NCBI GenBank assembly: GCA_004193545.1
Contig: RPGO01000005.1
Span: forward strand, 1 to 64,000
DNA length: 64,000 nt
Origin: Candidatus Argoarchaeum ethanivorans
Lineage (GTDB): Archaea; Halobacteriota; Methanosarcinia; Methanosarcinales; EX4572-44
Direction: 5' to 3'
The notes under the pieces are model-generated. The model did no database searches. It was not told where the DNA came from and saw nothing but the letters and a program-made list of their open reading frames with translations. The translations under genes and the position numbers were made by a program. Below, piece after piece: positions 20,051 through 28,751 of the stretch (positions are counted from its first letter, which is position 1; each line of letters starts with the position of its first letter).

Positions 20051-21230
20051 TGTCTCGACAATTTAGTTCTTATGCATAATACTTGGACAGTTTCTTATCC
20101 GCCTTCCCCCTCGTAAACCCCCAGTTGATTTTCTTTTCATCGTCATTCCGTTTCCTGGTCCATGCAGCCACTTCCCGGACCAGTGTCTCCATATCTCCAA
20201 TCCGTCTGTCAGTGCATTCGATATCCATCACATTGATCTCGATTTCAGCGGCATTAAGCCAGCTTGCATGTTTTGGCGTGTAATGAAACTCGATCTTGCT
20301 CAAAATCCTTTCCGCCTCCTCCTCACTGAATGCCTCGTAAAATGACTTTTCCTTGTGAGTATTGAGGTTATCCATGACCAGTTGGATGTTTTCAACGTCT
20401 GGGTATTCTTCATCGACAAGCATCCTCACAAATTGTGCAAAATCCACCATGGTTCTTCTTTTGGTGATCTGGGTCACACGTTTCCCTGCTTTGAATTCGA
20501 CCGCCATGAAAATGTTTGCTGTGCCGTTCCTGACGTATTCGAAAATCATATTTCACAGGGATTCCAGGCTTCATAGGGATGAAATCCTTTTATCTCAAAG
20601 GGTACTTTGGTTTTCTCGTCAAAACAGACAATGGGACTTCCGGGTCGTACGGTTCTTCGTACAGATCGGAGCATCGTACATCCGTTCTCTGTATTCGGTG
20701 TCGATCGTCTGTATGCACCATCGCGCAGCAGGGTTTGGATTTTGCTTTTAAAATAAGCACTGATGCTCTCTTTGACATCGTTTCAAACCCATCAGCTTCT
20801 TTCGCATTTCTTCTGTTAGTAGTGTAAGTGTCCATCTCTGCGCTTCCATCAGGTGATTCGGTGCATGCCTGCGCGCCAACTTCCGCCGCATGTTTCTCTG
20901 TATAATACTTTTTAGGCTGACCGGATCTTTGAGAACTTTCTCCGCGCGAGGACGTTTTGGAGACTTTCTTCGCGGTATTTCTTCTTGAGTGTTGTTGAAA
21001 CGAGGATTTGCCCTGCGATCGCAGCGTATCTTTATCTTTCAGAAACGCTTTTTTCCATCATTGACCAGAAGCAAAATATGTGCCCGGGTCAATTCTCTCA
21101 TGGCTACCCCCATTTTCACGAAATCGTTGAGATACTCCACCTCTTTCTCTGTAAGTTTTATTTTTTCCATAGAATATGGTTGGACTCACAGGTTTATAAA
21201 CTTTGTCTAAAAATTAAGTTGCTGAGACAC
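20050..21230 (-). mobile_element. IS630-family element, copy 2 (best preserved)
   Basis: Ends GTGTCTCGACAATTTAG and AAATTAAGTTGCTGAGACAC are bordered by TA on both sides (20048-20049 and 21231-21232). It is 1181 bp. The copies at 9824-11014 and 31841-33031 have the same ends but carry many more mutations. Confidence 0.9.
20070..21175 (-). pseudogene. IS630 transposase, frameshifted
   Basis: The C-terminal 159 residues (20549 to 20070) are intact: VMDNLNTHKEKSFYEAF holds the second catalytic Asp, and FHYTPKHASWLNAAEIEINV the third acidic residue, both hallmarks of IS630. Upstream, the minus strand still encodes the N-terminal helix-turn-helix region (ELTRAHILLLVNDGKK near 21070-21120) and HTDDRHRIQRTD, but in other frames. 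At least two frameshifts separate these parts. Confidence 0.85.
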
Positions 21231-21232
21231 TA

Positions 21233-21540
21233 GATGCACCTGGAAATGGTAATCGAGTCAGAGAGGAAACGTAAACTCATCGCAGCTGATGTGGATCACA
21301 CCCCTTGAGACACTAATGATCCTGCAGGCGGTAGTATGACTCATCCGCTGTTGGTGGATACAGGCACAGCGTTGTGGTGGTTGCTGGCGTGACTGTGCAG
21401 GCGGACGATACATCGGATTGGTTTCTGGTGCTGTTGGGAAATAGCATGGCTGTGTTCCTTGCTGGAAATTTATAGTGGATATGAGCATTATGTTTATGAT
21501 CAACCAATACTATGGAAATACAACATAAAATATGACTCGA
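21233..21540. other. Non-coding or degraded region
   Basis: About 300 bp between the IS630 element and the UPF0175 gene. I see no convincing gene. Short frames on both strands are GC-biased and end quickly. It may be leftover of the interrupted surface-protein gene, but the frame across the TA junction runs into TAG, so this is not demonstrated. Confidence 0.4.
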
Positions 21541-21565
21541 TTTGTACAGGAGTGTTTGAACGAAG

Positions 21566-21823
21566 ATGGAAATGCTATTGAAAGTACATGAGAGTGAGAT
21601 TTATCCGCTTGCAGAGATTGCGAAGATCGAAAAAACCGAAATAACAGAAACAATAACCTCGTTGTTACATGAATGGATTGGAAAAAAGGTTGTCGGACTG
21701 TACTCGGATGGAACGATATCGCTGTGGAAAGCCGCTGATATTCTGGGGATATCCTCATGGGAGATGATCGATATATTGACAGATTGGGATGTCCGGATTC
21801 AGGTTGGGAGAACAATACAGTGA
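21566..21823 (+). CDS. UPF0175-family antitoxin-like protein
   Basis: 85 residues. The C-terminal half, VGLYSDGTISLWKAADILGI followed by SSWEMIDILTDWDV, is the helix-turn-helix-like signature of UPF0175 proteins. These are often found upstream of DUF3368 PIN-type toxins and are thought to act as antitoxins. Its TGA stop overlaps the GTG start of exactly such a gene (GTGA at 21820-21823). The start is ATG 21566 or 21572. Confidence 0.8.
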   Translation: MEMLLKVHESEIYPLAEIAKIEKTEITETITSLLHEWIGKKVVGLYSDGTISLWKAADILGISSWEMIDILTDWDVRIQVGRTIQ

Positions 21824-22279
21824 CAGGGATTGTGGTCAGTAATACAACCCCTCTGATATATCTGGCAAAAGCAGACGACCTACATATATCAAAGAAACTC
21901 TTTGAGAACATTTATATTCCAACGGAAGTATGCAGAGAAACGGTCGAATCTGGGTTTGCAAGAGGTTATTCTGATGCTCGAAGAATTGGTGCGGCGTGTA
22001 ATGACTGGATAATCGTAAAACCAGTGAGTATCGATCTTGGACTGATGCTGATTCGAAATGCAAGTCGTGGGATCGATGAAATGTAGAGGGGCATCCATGC
22101 AGGAGAAATTGAAGCAATATCATTGGCGAATGGAACTTGGTGCAAAAACTTTGATCGCCAACGATAGAGCAGTTATCAGGTTCGTTCGTAGTATACCATC
22201 GTTATTTAAGTCCAACGTGATCGGAACAGGGGATGTACTTGATATTGCACTTGATAGGGGGAATAATTTCTCAAAATGA
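21820..22279 (+). pseudogene. DUF3368 PIN-domain toxin, frameshifted
   Basis: The first part, VVSNTTPLIYLAKADDLHIS, matches the start of DUF3368 proteins, predicted PIN-like ribonucleases (the usual Asp in VSDTSPL is Asn here). The frame ends at 22086 after SRGIDEM. The expected continuation GIHAGEIEAISLA appears in another frame, and LGAKTLIANDRAVIRFVRSI with GTGDVLDIALDRG in a third. The nuclease is therefore broken although its antitoxin gene looks intact. Confidence 0.75.
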
Positions 22280-22359
22280 GTACGAAGATTTCTTACATGT
22301 TTTTGGAAACGCGATAGCATATGTTAAATGAGAAATAGGGGTTTGATAAGGCCGTTTTG

Positions 22360-22824
22360 ATGACAATCAAGCTTGTCAATATTAAAGTTGACGATCCCCC
22401 AAAAGAGGGTAGGGTGGAGGTTTTTATTGAAGACCTCTGTGACTACCCCGCCCATCCTAAAGAATTTTTAGGATGCACATACAAAAGAAATGCAATATTT
22501 TCTTTCTCCATTTCCGAGAGAGGAATAACCTCTTCTAATGAGGTGGAGTTTGGCAACTCTATGGAAAAAAAGAAGTTAGTCTGGTATCAGGACAAGAAAG
22601 ATGAGAAATATAAGGGACTGGGAAATTGTTTTGCTTGCTCGGTACGGTTGTATTATCTCATATCTTCCATTGGTAAAGACGAGAAATTCTCTTATTATCA
22701 ATGGAAAATTAGTCCGCCGGGCTACTGGAGCCGTGATATACAGCGACCGTACAGAGTAACTATCAGTAATCGTGGTGAGGGGAAGATATCCTACGACGCT
22801 GTTATTTCTGGAGTGAAAAAATAG
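22360..22824 (+). CDS. Hypothetical protein
   Basis: 154 residues with no family I can name. The composition is soluble, beta-rich, with several aromatic residues and cysteines in DLCDYP, LGCTYK and GNCFACSV. No signal peptide or membrane segment is visible. ATG codons at 22357 and 22360 are adjacent. It stands alone between the toxin-antitoxin remnant and a non-coding stretch. Confidence 0.55.
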   Translation: MTIKLVNIKVDDPPKEGRVEVFIEDLCDYPAHPKEFLGCTYKRNAIFSFSISERGITSSNEVEFGNSMEKKKLVWYQDKKDEKYKGLGNCFACSVRLYYLISSIGKDEKFSYYQWKISPPGYWSRDIQRPYRVTISNRGEGKISYDAVISGVKK

Positions 22825-23292
22825 CTGTAAATAAAAAAGGTCAGCAATTCAGCAATACGGCAAAATAAATAAAAATTTCGGAGCACGCACATTGCGCACA
22901 TTCGCTCCCTTTTTTGTTTCTTGCTTTTAGATATACAAAAAGTATAAAATTAAACTCACATCAGATGTTCCCAAATACATCTCAACGCTCCATCTACGTT
23001 AATCATCGTGAATGACTACATCGCTGCCACACGTCTACGCGGTTGATTAAGCACACCATTCAAGCCGCTAAATACCAAAACACGAGGCTTGGTGGAACAT
23101 ATCATCGCACCGAAACCTTCAAGCTAAAAGAAGGGACGCCATCTTTTAGAAAGAGTAGAATCTGTCAAACTTAGGTTAAAAGACACTCCGTTTTATCAAA
23201 TGTTATGCAGGTGACTATAATTTGATTCCGAAACTTTTTTATGATATGAAGATTAGATTGATCGGTTCTACAATTAAAAGGGTGTTGTTGTT
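22825..23292. other. Non-coding stretch containing a structured repeat
   Basis: No gene is apparent. At 23112-23175 is one copy of a 64-bp repeat that recurs at 23831-23893. It holds a stem AAAAGAAGG/CCATCTTTT around a GACG loop. The rest is AT-rich with no recognised element. Confidence 0.5.
23112..23175 (+). repeat. Structured direct repeat, copy 1 (left of ferritin-like gene)
   Basis: It shares GAGTAGAATCTGTCAAACTT and GGGACGCC with the copy at 23831-23893. The two copies flank the broken ferritin-like gene in the same orientation. The potential hairpin has the central pair A-A here and G-C in the other copy. Confidence 0.6.
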
Positions 23293-23710
23293 TTGGACGA
23301 TAAAGAGATAATACGATTGTTGAATCAGGATTTTTTTATTGGAGATTGAAGCATCTATGGTCTATGTGAGAAACGCTTTCCTCATGAAGGATTGTGTGCC
23401 AAGCAGGTTGACCGAAGCCATTGCCATCGATGAAATGCGTCATATGAACTGGCTTGGAGATCTCATCGTTAAAAAAGGCGGCGTTCTGGTAATGGAGCAC
23501 AAGGAGCTTGATTTTGGGAGTGAGGATCTTAAGGGGTATTTGCAGAAGCAGTATGATTTGGAAAACGATGCTGTTAAGCGGTATTAAGAGCAGGTAGACT
23601 TAATTGGTGAAAGTGATGCTGAAACTGTTGGAACGTTGAAGCACATTCTGGATGAAGAAAAAAGACACCGTAAAGAGTTTCGATTACAATTAGGGAAACT
23701 AAAACAATAG
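23293..23710 (+). pseudogene. Ferritin-like (bacterioferritin/rubrerythrin type) gene, broken
   Basis: It reads LDDKEIIRLLNQDFF from TTG 23293. A frame change in a run of T then leads to EIEASMVYVRNAFLMKD and EAIAIDEMRHMNWLGDLIVK. After an in-frame TAA near 23585 it continues EQVDLIGESDAETVGTLKHI and LDEEKRHRKEF. The iron-ligand patterns DEMRH and DEEKRH place it in the ferritin-like superfamily, presumably iron storage or oxidative-stress defence. One frameshift and one stop make it non-functional unless sequencing errors are involved. Confidence 0.7.
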
Positions 23711-23830
23711 ATAAGTTTGATCAACTGCCTTTTCATTCCTATTTTTGTATATTTTATGCTTGCTCTGTAAGCAAGTCCTGATTACCAAAGTGAGCAGGAT
23801 TGTCAATTGGATTTTCCAGACAAAACACAG

Positions 23831-23893
23831 GAACTTTCAGGCTAAAAGAGGGGACGCCCTCTTTCAAAAAGAGTAGAATCTGTCAAACTTAGG
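23831..23893 (+). repeat. Structured direct repeat, copy 2
   Basis: 63 bp related to 23112-23175. The stem AAAGAGGG/CCCTCTTT closes around GACG. It overlaps the end of the convergent gene at 23889 by a few bases and could serve as its terminator. Confidence 0.6.
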
Positions 23894-24137
23894 CTTCAGT
23901 CCGTTTCTTGATATGGGACACGCTGCGCTTGCGTATGCCAACACCGCCAATGAGCTTTACGATCGGCATGGCTCCAAGTTCATCGGAGAAGATATGATCG
24001 ATGCTTATGACAAAGGCGCCCTTGTTTGCCACAATCTCGATTGTGCCACCACGTTCGGTCACCGCTTTTTTGAAAGCTTCAATTTTATTTGTCGTCAGAG
24101 GTCCGTTCAACTGGACGATAAATGTCTCAATGTTCAT
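23889..24137 (-). CDS. Small protein, last gene of the PASTA cassette
   Basis: 82 residues. The first 60 (FIVQLNGPLTTNKIEAFKKA, then GAFVISIDHI and LGAMPIVKLIGGV) have the strand-helix-strand rhythm of peptidase-inhibitor I9/subtilase propeptide domains. This is a weak resemblance seen by eye. The tail is strongly basic (RKRSVSHIKKR). It begins 21 bp after the PASTA protein gene and probably shares its transcript. Confidence 0.6.
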   Translation of the reverse strand: MNIETFIVQLNGPLTTNKIEAFKKAVTERGGTIEIVANKGAFVISIDHIFSDELGAMPIVKLIGGVGIRKRSVSHIKKRTEA

Positions 24138-24158
24138 CTCTCGCCCTCTTTATCCATC

Positions 24159-25268
24159 TTACAACGCTTTTACATTCTTATTGGTTTTTCTTGGGTTTGT
24201 TCTTCTTAGATTTGTCTGCGATCTCCTTAAACGAGGATCTATTTTCCTTTGTTTCGCTGCAATCACAATATTGATCATGCTACCGATTTTAACTTCTTTA
24301 TTAGCTTCAATGCTCTGTTTTATCACGGTATTTGGTGGCGATTCGCTTTTTCGCTCTGTAATCTTTCCTTTTTCAAGATTAATTGATTTTAGAACTTCTT
24401 CTGCCTCTTCGAGCGAGAGACCAGTGAGGTTCGGAACTTTTGTCAGTTTCACATCGACAGGTTTTTCTTTCTCTTTTGCAACCACGAGATCGATCACGGT
24501 CGCAATTTCAACCTCTTCGTCGGCTTTGACACTTTGGCTTATCACGGTATTTGGTGGCGATTCGCTTTTTCGCTCTGTAATATTTCCTTTTTCCAGATTA
24601 ATTGATTTTAGAACTTCTTCTGCCTCTTCGAGCGAGAGACCAGTGAGGTTCGGAACTTTTGTCAGTTTCAGAGTAGACTCTGCGATCGTTATGTCAACAG
24701 GGCTTTTGGGGGCTGCAAGCGAGAATGGAGATGGAATCTGTGAAAGAACAACACCTGGTTCAACCCGATTGGTTCCTTCATAACTGATTTCGCCAACCGT
24801 GAACCCCTTTGACGTTATCTGGTATTTTGCATCATCGAGCATGAGATCATGGAGGTTCGGAACTTCATCATAGTCAAAGATTTCTTCACCAGATACCTCT
24901 TCTCCTGGCAGCATCTTAATCCTGAAACGGATCGTGCTCAGGTTTTCAGGAGGTAACGTGTCATCAAGCTTTGGAAGCTGGTAGGATATCTCATTCTTAT
25001 CATCGTTGAATGCCACATTTGCCTTTAACTCAACCTCCATATCGCTGACAAGATACTTAACACGCGTACTCTTCTCTGAAAGGGCAATCTGCATCTTCTC
25101 AAGCGCATCTCCAAAGCTTGAAATGAGGCGATCTGGTGGGATATTCGAACGCTCAAGCTGGAGCCTCTTTACATTGGTTTTAAGCTCACCAATCTCTGCC
25201 TCCTTTGCGATAAAATTCCTGTGAAGGCTATCATATTTTACCCTGTAGTCCTCTACCATTCTAACCAC
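24159..25268 (-). CDS. PASTA-repeat protein with coiled-coil N-terminus
   Basis: 369 residues. An N-terminal coiled coil (about residues 5-42) precedes a module SSFGDALEKMQIALSEK...DMEVELKANVAF that resembles parts of the two upstream proteins. Three PASTA-like repeats follow: one divergent (VPNLHDLMLDDAKYQITSKG) and two nearly identical (VPNLTGLSLEEAEEVLKSIN). The last two are also almost identical in DNA, indicating recent duplication. The tail is basic. PASTA domains in bacteria bind cell-wall muropeptides on kinases and penicillin-binding proteins; an archaeon without peptidoglycan must use them otherwise. No signal peptide is visible, so the protein may be cytoplasmic. The gene lies one base after the preceding stop. 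Confidence 0.8.
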   Translation of the reverse strand: MVRMVEDYRVKYDSLHRNFIAKEAEIGELKTNVKRLQLERSNIPPDRLISSFGDALEKMQIALSEKSTRVKYLVSDMEVELKANVAFNDDKNEISYQLPKLDDTLPPENLSTIRFRIKMLPGEEVSGEEIFDYDEVPNLHDLMLDDAKYQITSKGFTVGEISYEGTNRVEPGVVLSQIPSPFSLAAPKSPVDITIAESTLKLTKVPNLTGLSLEEAEEVLKSINLEKGNITERKSESPPNTVISQSVKADEEVEIATVIDLVVAKEKEKPVDVKLTKVPNLTGLSLEEAEEVLKSINLEKGKITERKSESPPNTVIKQSIEANKEVKIGSMINIVIAAKQRKIDPRLRRSQTNLRRTNPRKTNKNVKAL

Positions 25269-25269
25269 A

Positions 25270-25686
25270 TCATTCTTCCTGAATCTTTGAAACAGGTGGT
25301 ATTGAGACGATCTTTGCCTTTATCTGGCTTGAACCACTGGCATCATAGTTATATGTGTTCTTGTAAGCCGCATTTATCGGTGCCGATTTTAGAATCGGTT
25401 TGTATCCTCGCACCTTCCCTTTTTTATCGACCTCTGCCTCCGCCTTCATCGAGAGAGCCATCTTAAGTTCAAGATCAACCTCGGGAAAGTGATACCATGG
25501 TGCCTGCAAATCGTACTCGATCTCACCATTCTCAACCGCAAGATCAAGCACCTTCTGTGTTGCAATCGAGTTCTCATCAAGTGCATGCTGCGCTTCTGCA
25601 AGCGAAGCTCCAACAGACTTGAGGATACTGCCAAGCGGTGCTACGAGCGTCTCAATGACTACCTTCTTTCCAGCTTCGTCTCCCAT
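25270..25686 (-). CDS. Cassette protein 2, unknown function
   Basis: 138 residues. It shares a module with the next-upstream protein: PLGSILKSVGASLAEAQHAL here versus PFGDMIKEMALAIAESQQAL there, then LELKMALSMKAEAE versus IEVKMTISMKTE. It is probably soluble, a helix followed by beta strands. No catalytic residues stand out. A structural or scaffold role is the simplest reading. Confidence 0.7.
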   Translation of the reverse strand: MGDEAGKKVVIETLVAPLGSILKSVGASLAEAQHALDENSIATQKVLDLAVENGEIEYDLQAPWYHFPEVDLELKMALSMKAEAEVDKKGKVRGYKPILKSAPINAAYKNTYNYDASGSSQIKAKIVSIPPVSKIQEE

Positions 25687-25721
25687 AAATAATCCTGCTC
25701 CTTAGGATAAAAAAGGGAGGA

Positions 25722-26339
25722 TTATGGAGATCCTGAAGGTGGAGCCTGTATCTTAAGAGTTGGTACCGAGCGTTCTGGTGGAGGTACCGGCTTCAGGGTT
25801 GTCCTGAGGAGACTCGTTCCGGTCTCTGAGAATGTGTACTTGGACTTGTACTTTGCGTTGTAGGTTGAGGTGTATGCAACTGTGGTCTCTGTCTTGAGTT
25901 TTGCCTTAGCTTTCCCGAATAAGAAGCTTGATAAACCGCCTGATTTAAAGCTGCTCTCAAATGTAGTCTTATTCTTGAACTTAAACTCTTTCTTGTACTC
26001 CCTCTCAAGCGATCGCTCAGTCTTCATCGAGATCGTCATCTTCACCTCGATGATCGACTCTGTGAACTCATAGAACCTTGGCTGGAGACCGTATGTTAGA
26101 AGGTTCATCGGATCCGTGTTTGTAACCAGCGTGGGTGAACCGGTCGGATTGCCGTCTTCATCAACCGGTTGCTCGATCGCGAGGATAACACTGCCTGCCG
26201 GAAGTTCTATCTCGGCAAGCGCCTGTGCAACCTCTATCGAGTTCATATCCAATGCCTGTTGACTCTCTGCGATAGCCAATGCCATCTCTTTTATCATATC
26301 CCCGAAGGGAACATTCAATAATTCTTGTCCAACACTCAT
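25722..26339 (-). CDS. Cassette protein 1, unknown function
   Basis: 205 residues, first gene of the four-gene minus-strand cassette. The N-terminal helix holds PFGDMIKEMALAIAESQQAL. A strand region has GLQPRFYEFTESIIEVKMTI, followed by a long stretch rich in Lys, Thr, Ser and Tyr (KAKAKLKTETTVAYTSTYNA) and a Pro-rich end. The layout loosely recalls DUF2589-like proteins, but I cannot claim membership. It starts at ATG 26339 and ends 35 bp before the next gene. Confidence 0.7.
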   Translation of the reverse strand: MSVGQELLNVPFGDMIKEMALAIAESQQALDMNSIEVAQALAEIELPAGSVILAIEQPVDEDGNPTGSPTLVTNTDPMNLLTYGLQPRFYEFTESIIEVKMTISMKTERSLEREYKKEFKFKNKTTFESSFKSGGLSSFLFGKAKAKLKTETTVAYTSTYNAKYKSKYTFSETGTSLLRTTLKPVPPPERSVPTLKIQAPPSGSP

Positions 26340-26412
26340 ATTATCACACTCATATTATCATCTCTTCGTTCTGATAATGACGTTTAAATTACTTAAGAGT
26401 TTCCTATGCAGG

Positions 26413-26608
26413 GGGCTGTCAATTCTTCTGGTGTTAAACTTTTTTAAAACGAATAATCAAGTTGAAAACTACTACCGACAGACCGATCCCAACCAAATAA
26501 AAAGGAACTGCAAGACATATCAGGGAATACTCGCCTTTCTAACAAGAAAAATGGAATACTGGACATCAAAACATGGGAAGATACAACACTCAACAAGTTG
26601 ACAGCCCC
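26413..26608. repeat. MITE-like element with 11-bp inverted ends
   Basis: GGGGCTGTCAA at 26413-26423 is exactly inverted as TTGACAGCCCC at 26598-26608, and similarity extends a few bases inward. The 196-bp interior has no transposase. It lies between the PASTA cassette and hicBA. It may be a non-autonomous transposon or a decayed IS. Confidence 0.55.
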
Positions 26609-26652
26609 GCTAAACACATACGTTTAAATAATTACAGACTCAATAATTAAAC

Positions 26653-26859
26653 ATGCAATTTACAATTAAACTTGAAGAATCCAACGAAGGAGGATATACT
26701 GCTCAATGTCTTGAGCTTCCTGCTGCGATAAGTGAGGGGGATACAATAGAAGATACCCTAAAAAATATTAAAGAAGCGATTCAACTGGTTCTTGAAGTGA
26801 CGCAAGAACAGGCACTGGTATATTCAAAAGTATATAAGGTGGAAGTTGCCAGTGCATAA
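26653..26859 (+). CDS. hicB: HicB-type antitoxin
   Basis: 68 residues: IKLEESNEGGYTAQCLELPA followed by GDTIEDTLKNIKEAIQLVLE is the degenerate RNase-H-like fold of HicB. It neutralises the HicA ribonuclease encoded immediately downstream with an overlap. The short form lacks a C-terminal DNA-binding domain, as is common in archaea. Confidence 0.88.
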   Translation: MQFTIKLEESNEGGYTAQCLELPAAISEGDTIEDTLKNIKEAIQLVLEVTQEQALVYSKVYKVEVASA

Positions 26860-27067
26860 ACTTCCTTCGGTGTCTGGCAAAAAAACTATTAGATCATTAA
26901 ATAAAATGGGTTTTATTATAATACGGCAAAGAGGTAGTCATGTATTCATGCAGAGAGAAGAGGCAAGTGTTACAGTGCCATTACACAATCCTATTAAAAA
27001 ATCCACTCTTAAAAGTGTATTGAATCAAGCAGGAGTTTCATTGGAAGAATTCTTAGAACATCTTTGA
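26846..27067 (+). CDS. hicA: HicA-type mRNA interferase toxin
   Basis: 73 residues from TTG 26846 (GTG 26852 is also possible). The double-stranded-RNA-binding-like fold and the catalytic His are seen in GFIIIRQRGSHVFMQRE, followed by VTVPLHNPIKKSTLKSVLNQ. It cleaves mRNA when free of HicB. Its start overlaps hicB by 14 bases, ensuring coupled translation. Confidence 0.9.
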   Translation: MPVHKLPSVSGKKTIRSLNKMGFIIIRQRGSHVFMQREEASVTVPLHNPIKKSTLKSVLNQAGVSLEEFLEHL

Positions 27068-27189
27068 ATTATTGAGTTGTATTGCGGCAGAAAGATTGGC
27101 AAAGTTTGGGTTTTGTTTTTATAGTCCCTTAGAAAATTCAAAAAATCCTGATCGTAACTGATAACAACAAAAAACTGTCCACTGGAATT

Positions 27190-27263
27190 GGGCTCGTAGT
27201 ATAGTCTGGATAGCACACAGGCCTCCGGAGCCTGAAGCCCGGGTTCGAATCCCGGCGAGCCCG
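27190..27263 (+). tRNA. tRNA-Arg, anticodon CCG
   Basis: The acceptor stem GGGCTCG/CGAGCCC closes a cloverleaf with anticodon stem CAGGC/GCCTG, loop CTCCGGA (anticodon CCG, reading CGG) and T-arm GCCCGGGTTCGAATCCCGGC. The discriminator is G, and CCA is not encoded. I see no intron. Confidence 0.93.
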
Positions 27264-27329
27264 CATCAAATTCGATACGAAATAAATAAATACTGCACAG
27301 CCTATTTAGGCTATAGAGGTTTTACAATC

Positions 27330-28532
27330 TTGTTTTTAATAGGAGAAGCACTTATTGGATCGGCACCAGAACTTGCACACATCGACCTGATGATAGGCGA
27401 CAAAAATGGCCCAGTTGGCAGTGCCTTTGCCGCAGGCATGACACAATTGTCGGCAGGTCACACACCTGTACTGTCTGTAATACGGCCAAATCTTTTAACT
27501 AAGCCAGCAACTCTCATCGTGCCAAAGGTAACAATGAAAAAAACAGAGCAGGTAAACCAGATCTTTGGTCCTGCCCAGAATGCTGTGGCACTTGCAATAG
27601 CAGATGCGGTGGAAGAAGAACTGATACCACAGGATAAAGCAGAAGAGTGGGTGGTAATTGCAAGTGTGTTCATACACCCTGATGCTAAAGATTACAGCAA
27701 GATATATCGATACAATTATGGTGCAACCAAGCTTGCAATACAGAGGGCAATGGAACAATTTCCAAGCATTAATACGGTGCTGGATGAAAAGAATAGGGCA
27801 GCGCACCCTGTAATGGGCTTTAAGGTGACAAGGCTCTGGGATCCGCCGTACCTGCAGGTAGCAATCGACGTACCTGATATAGACTACGTACAGCAAATAC
27901 TAAAAGAGATGCCACAAAGCGATCATCTGATAATCGAGGCAGGAACACCGTTGATCAAACGATATGGTGTAGACGTTATAGAGAAAATACGTGAAGCACG
28001 TAATAATCCGTTTATTGTGGCAGATCTAAAAACTCTTGATACTGGCAATCTTGAAGTCCGCATGGCAGCAGATGCAACAGCAGACGCAGTGGTAATCTCT
28101 GGTCTTGCCCCAACATCGACAATTGAAAAAGCAATTAAAGAAGCCAAAAAAACAGGTGTTTATTCAGTTATTGACATGCTGAATGTGAAAGATGCAGCAG
28201 GGCTGATAGACAATCTCTCTGTAAAGCCAAACATCGTTGAATTACACAGGGCTATAGACCTTGAGAACACAGTTGCAACAGGTTGGGACAGCATACAAAA
28301 AATCAAGAAAATATCAGGAAAGATACTTGTAGCGGTTGCAGGAGGCATACGTATAGATAAACTAAAACCAAGCGATCATACCGTAGACGAGGCTCTTGCA
28401 GCAGGTGCAGATATTATTGTAGTCGGTCGGGATATTACTAAAGCAAAGGACGTGAGACTCAAAACAGAACAATTCCTCGAACATATGAAAAAACCAGAAA
28501 TTGACCAGTACCGCATAATGACAGATTTCTGA
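27330..28532 (+). CDS. fae-hps: Fae-Hps: formaldehyde-activating enzyme / hexulose-6-phosphate synthase fusion
   Basis: 400 residues. The N-terminal domain (about 1-165) condenses formaldehyde with tetrahydromethanopterin. Its catalytic His is in [20 protein letters not shown], and [20 protein letters not shown] bridges to the second domain. The C-terminal domain (about 170-390) is the TIM-barrel hexulose-phosphate synthase ([47 protein letters not shown]). In archaea the fusion works in ribose-phosphate formation by the reverse ribulose-monophosphate route. It starts at TTG 27330, giving the expected LIGEALIG N-terminus. Confidence 0.95.
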   Translation: MFLIGEALIGSAPELAHIDLMIGDKNGPVGSAFAAGMTQLSAGHTPVLSVIRPNLLTKPATLIVPKVTMKKTEQVNQIFGPAQNAVALAIADAVEEELIPQDKAEEWVVIASVFIHPDAKDYSKIYRYNYGATKLAIQRAMEQFPSINTVLDEKNRAAHPVMGFKVTRLWDPPYLQVAIDVPDIDYVQQILKEMPQSDHLIIEAGTPLIKRYGVDVIEKIREARNNPFIVADLKTLDTGNLEVRMAADATADAVVISGLAPTSTIEKAIKEAKKTGVYSVIDMLNVKDAAGLIDNLSVKPNIVELHRAIDLENTVATGWDSIQKIKKISGKILVAVAGGIRIDKLKPSDHTVDEALAAGADIIVVGRDITKAKDVRLKTEQFLEHMKKPEIDQYRIMTDF

Positions 28533-28536
28533 ACAA

Positions 28537-28751
28537 CTCGACTACTTCGTAGTCGAGAGTTAACGATATTATGTTTCTATGCACTCGATTGCTATCGCAA
28601 TCAAGAGTCAAAGGTTACCGGTTATTTTCTGCACAACGAAGTTGTGCAGTTGTTAGGTTAGTCTCTGCACAACGAAGTTGTGCAGTGCTATCTACAATCA
28701 AGAATCAGAGGATGCAATCAAAAGTTAATTCTGCACAACGAAGTTGTGCAG
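28537..28751. repeat. Cluster of A- and B-type palindromes
   Basis: Four bases after the fae-hps stop is CTCGACTAC...GTAGTCGAG (28537-28557). Then come an A element at 28584-28605, a 23-base spacer, and B elements at 28629-28649, 28665-28685 and 28731-28751. The last B lies inside the 3' end of the convergent cbiB gene. The hairpins may terminate both convergent transcripts. Confidence 0.8.

Noticed and set aside
23585-23587. Recoded stop in the ferritin-like gene (pyrrolysine)
   Set aside because: The codon is TAA, whereas pyrrolysine uses TAG, and the gene also carries a frameshift.
24159-24680. Tandem DNA repeat as a CRISPR or satellite
   Set aside because: It is explained by two nearly identical PASTA domains in frame.
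24001-24783. 260-codon plus-strand frame with internal repeats
   Set aside because: It is antisense to the PASTA protein. The repeats mirror the duplicated PASTA domains.
28537-28751. Possible CRISPR array
   Set aside because: The repeats are self-complementary hairpins with short, unequal gaps and no unique spacers of constant length. No cas gene is nearby.
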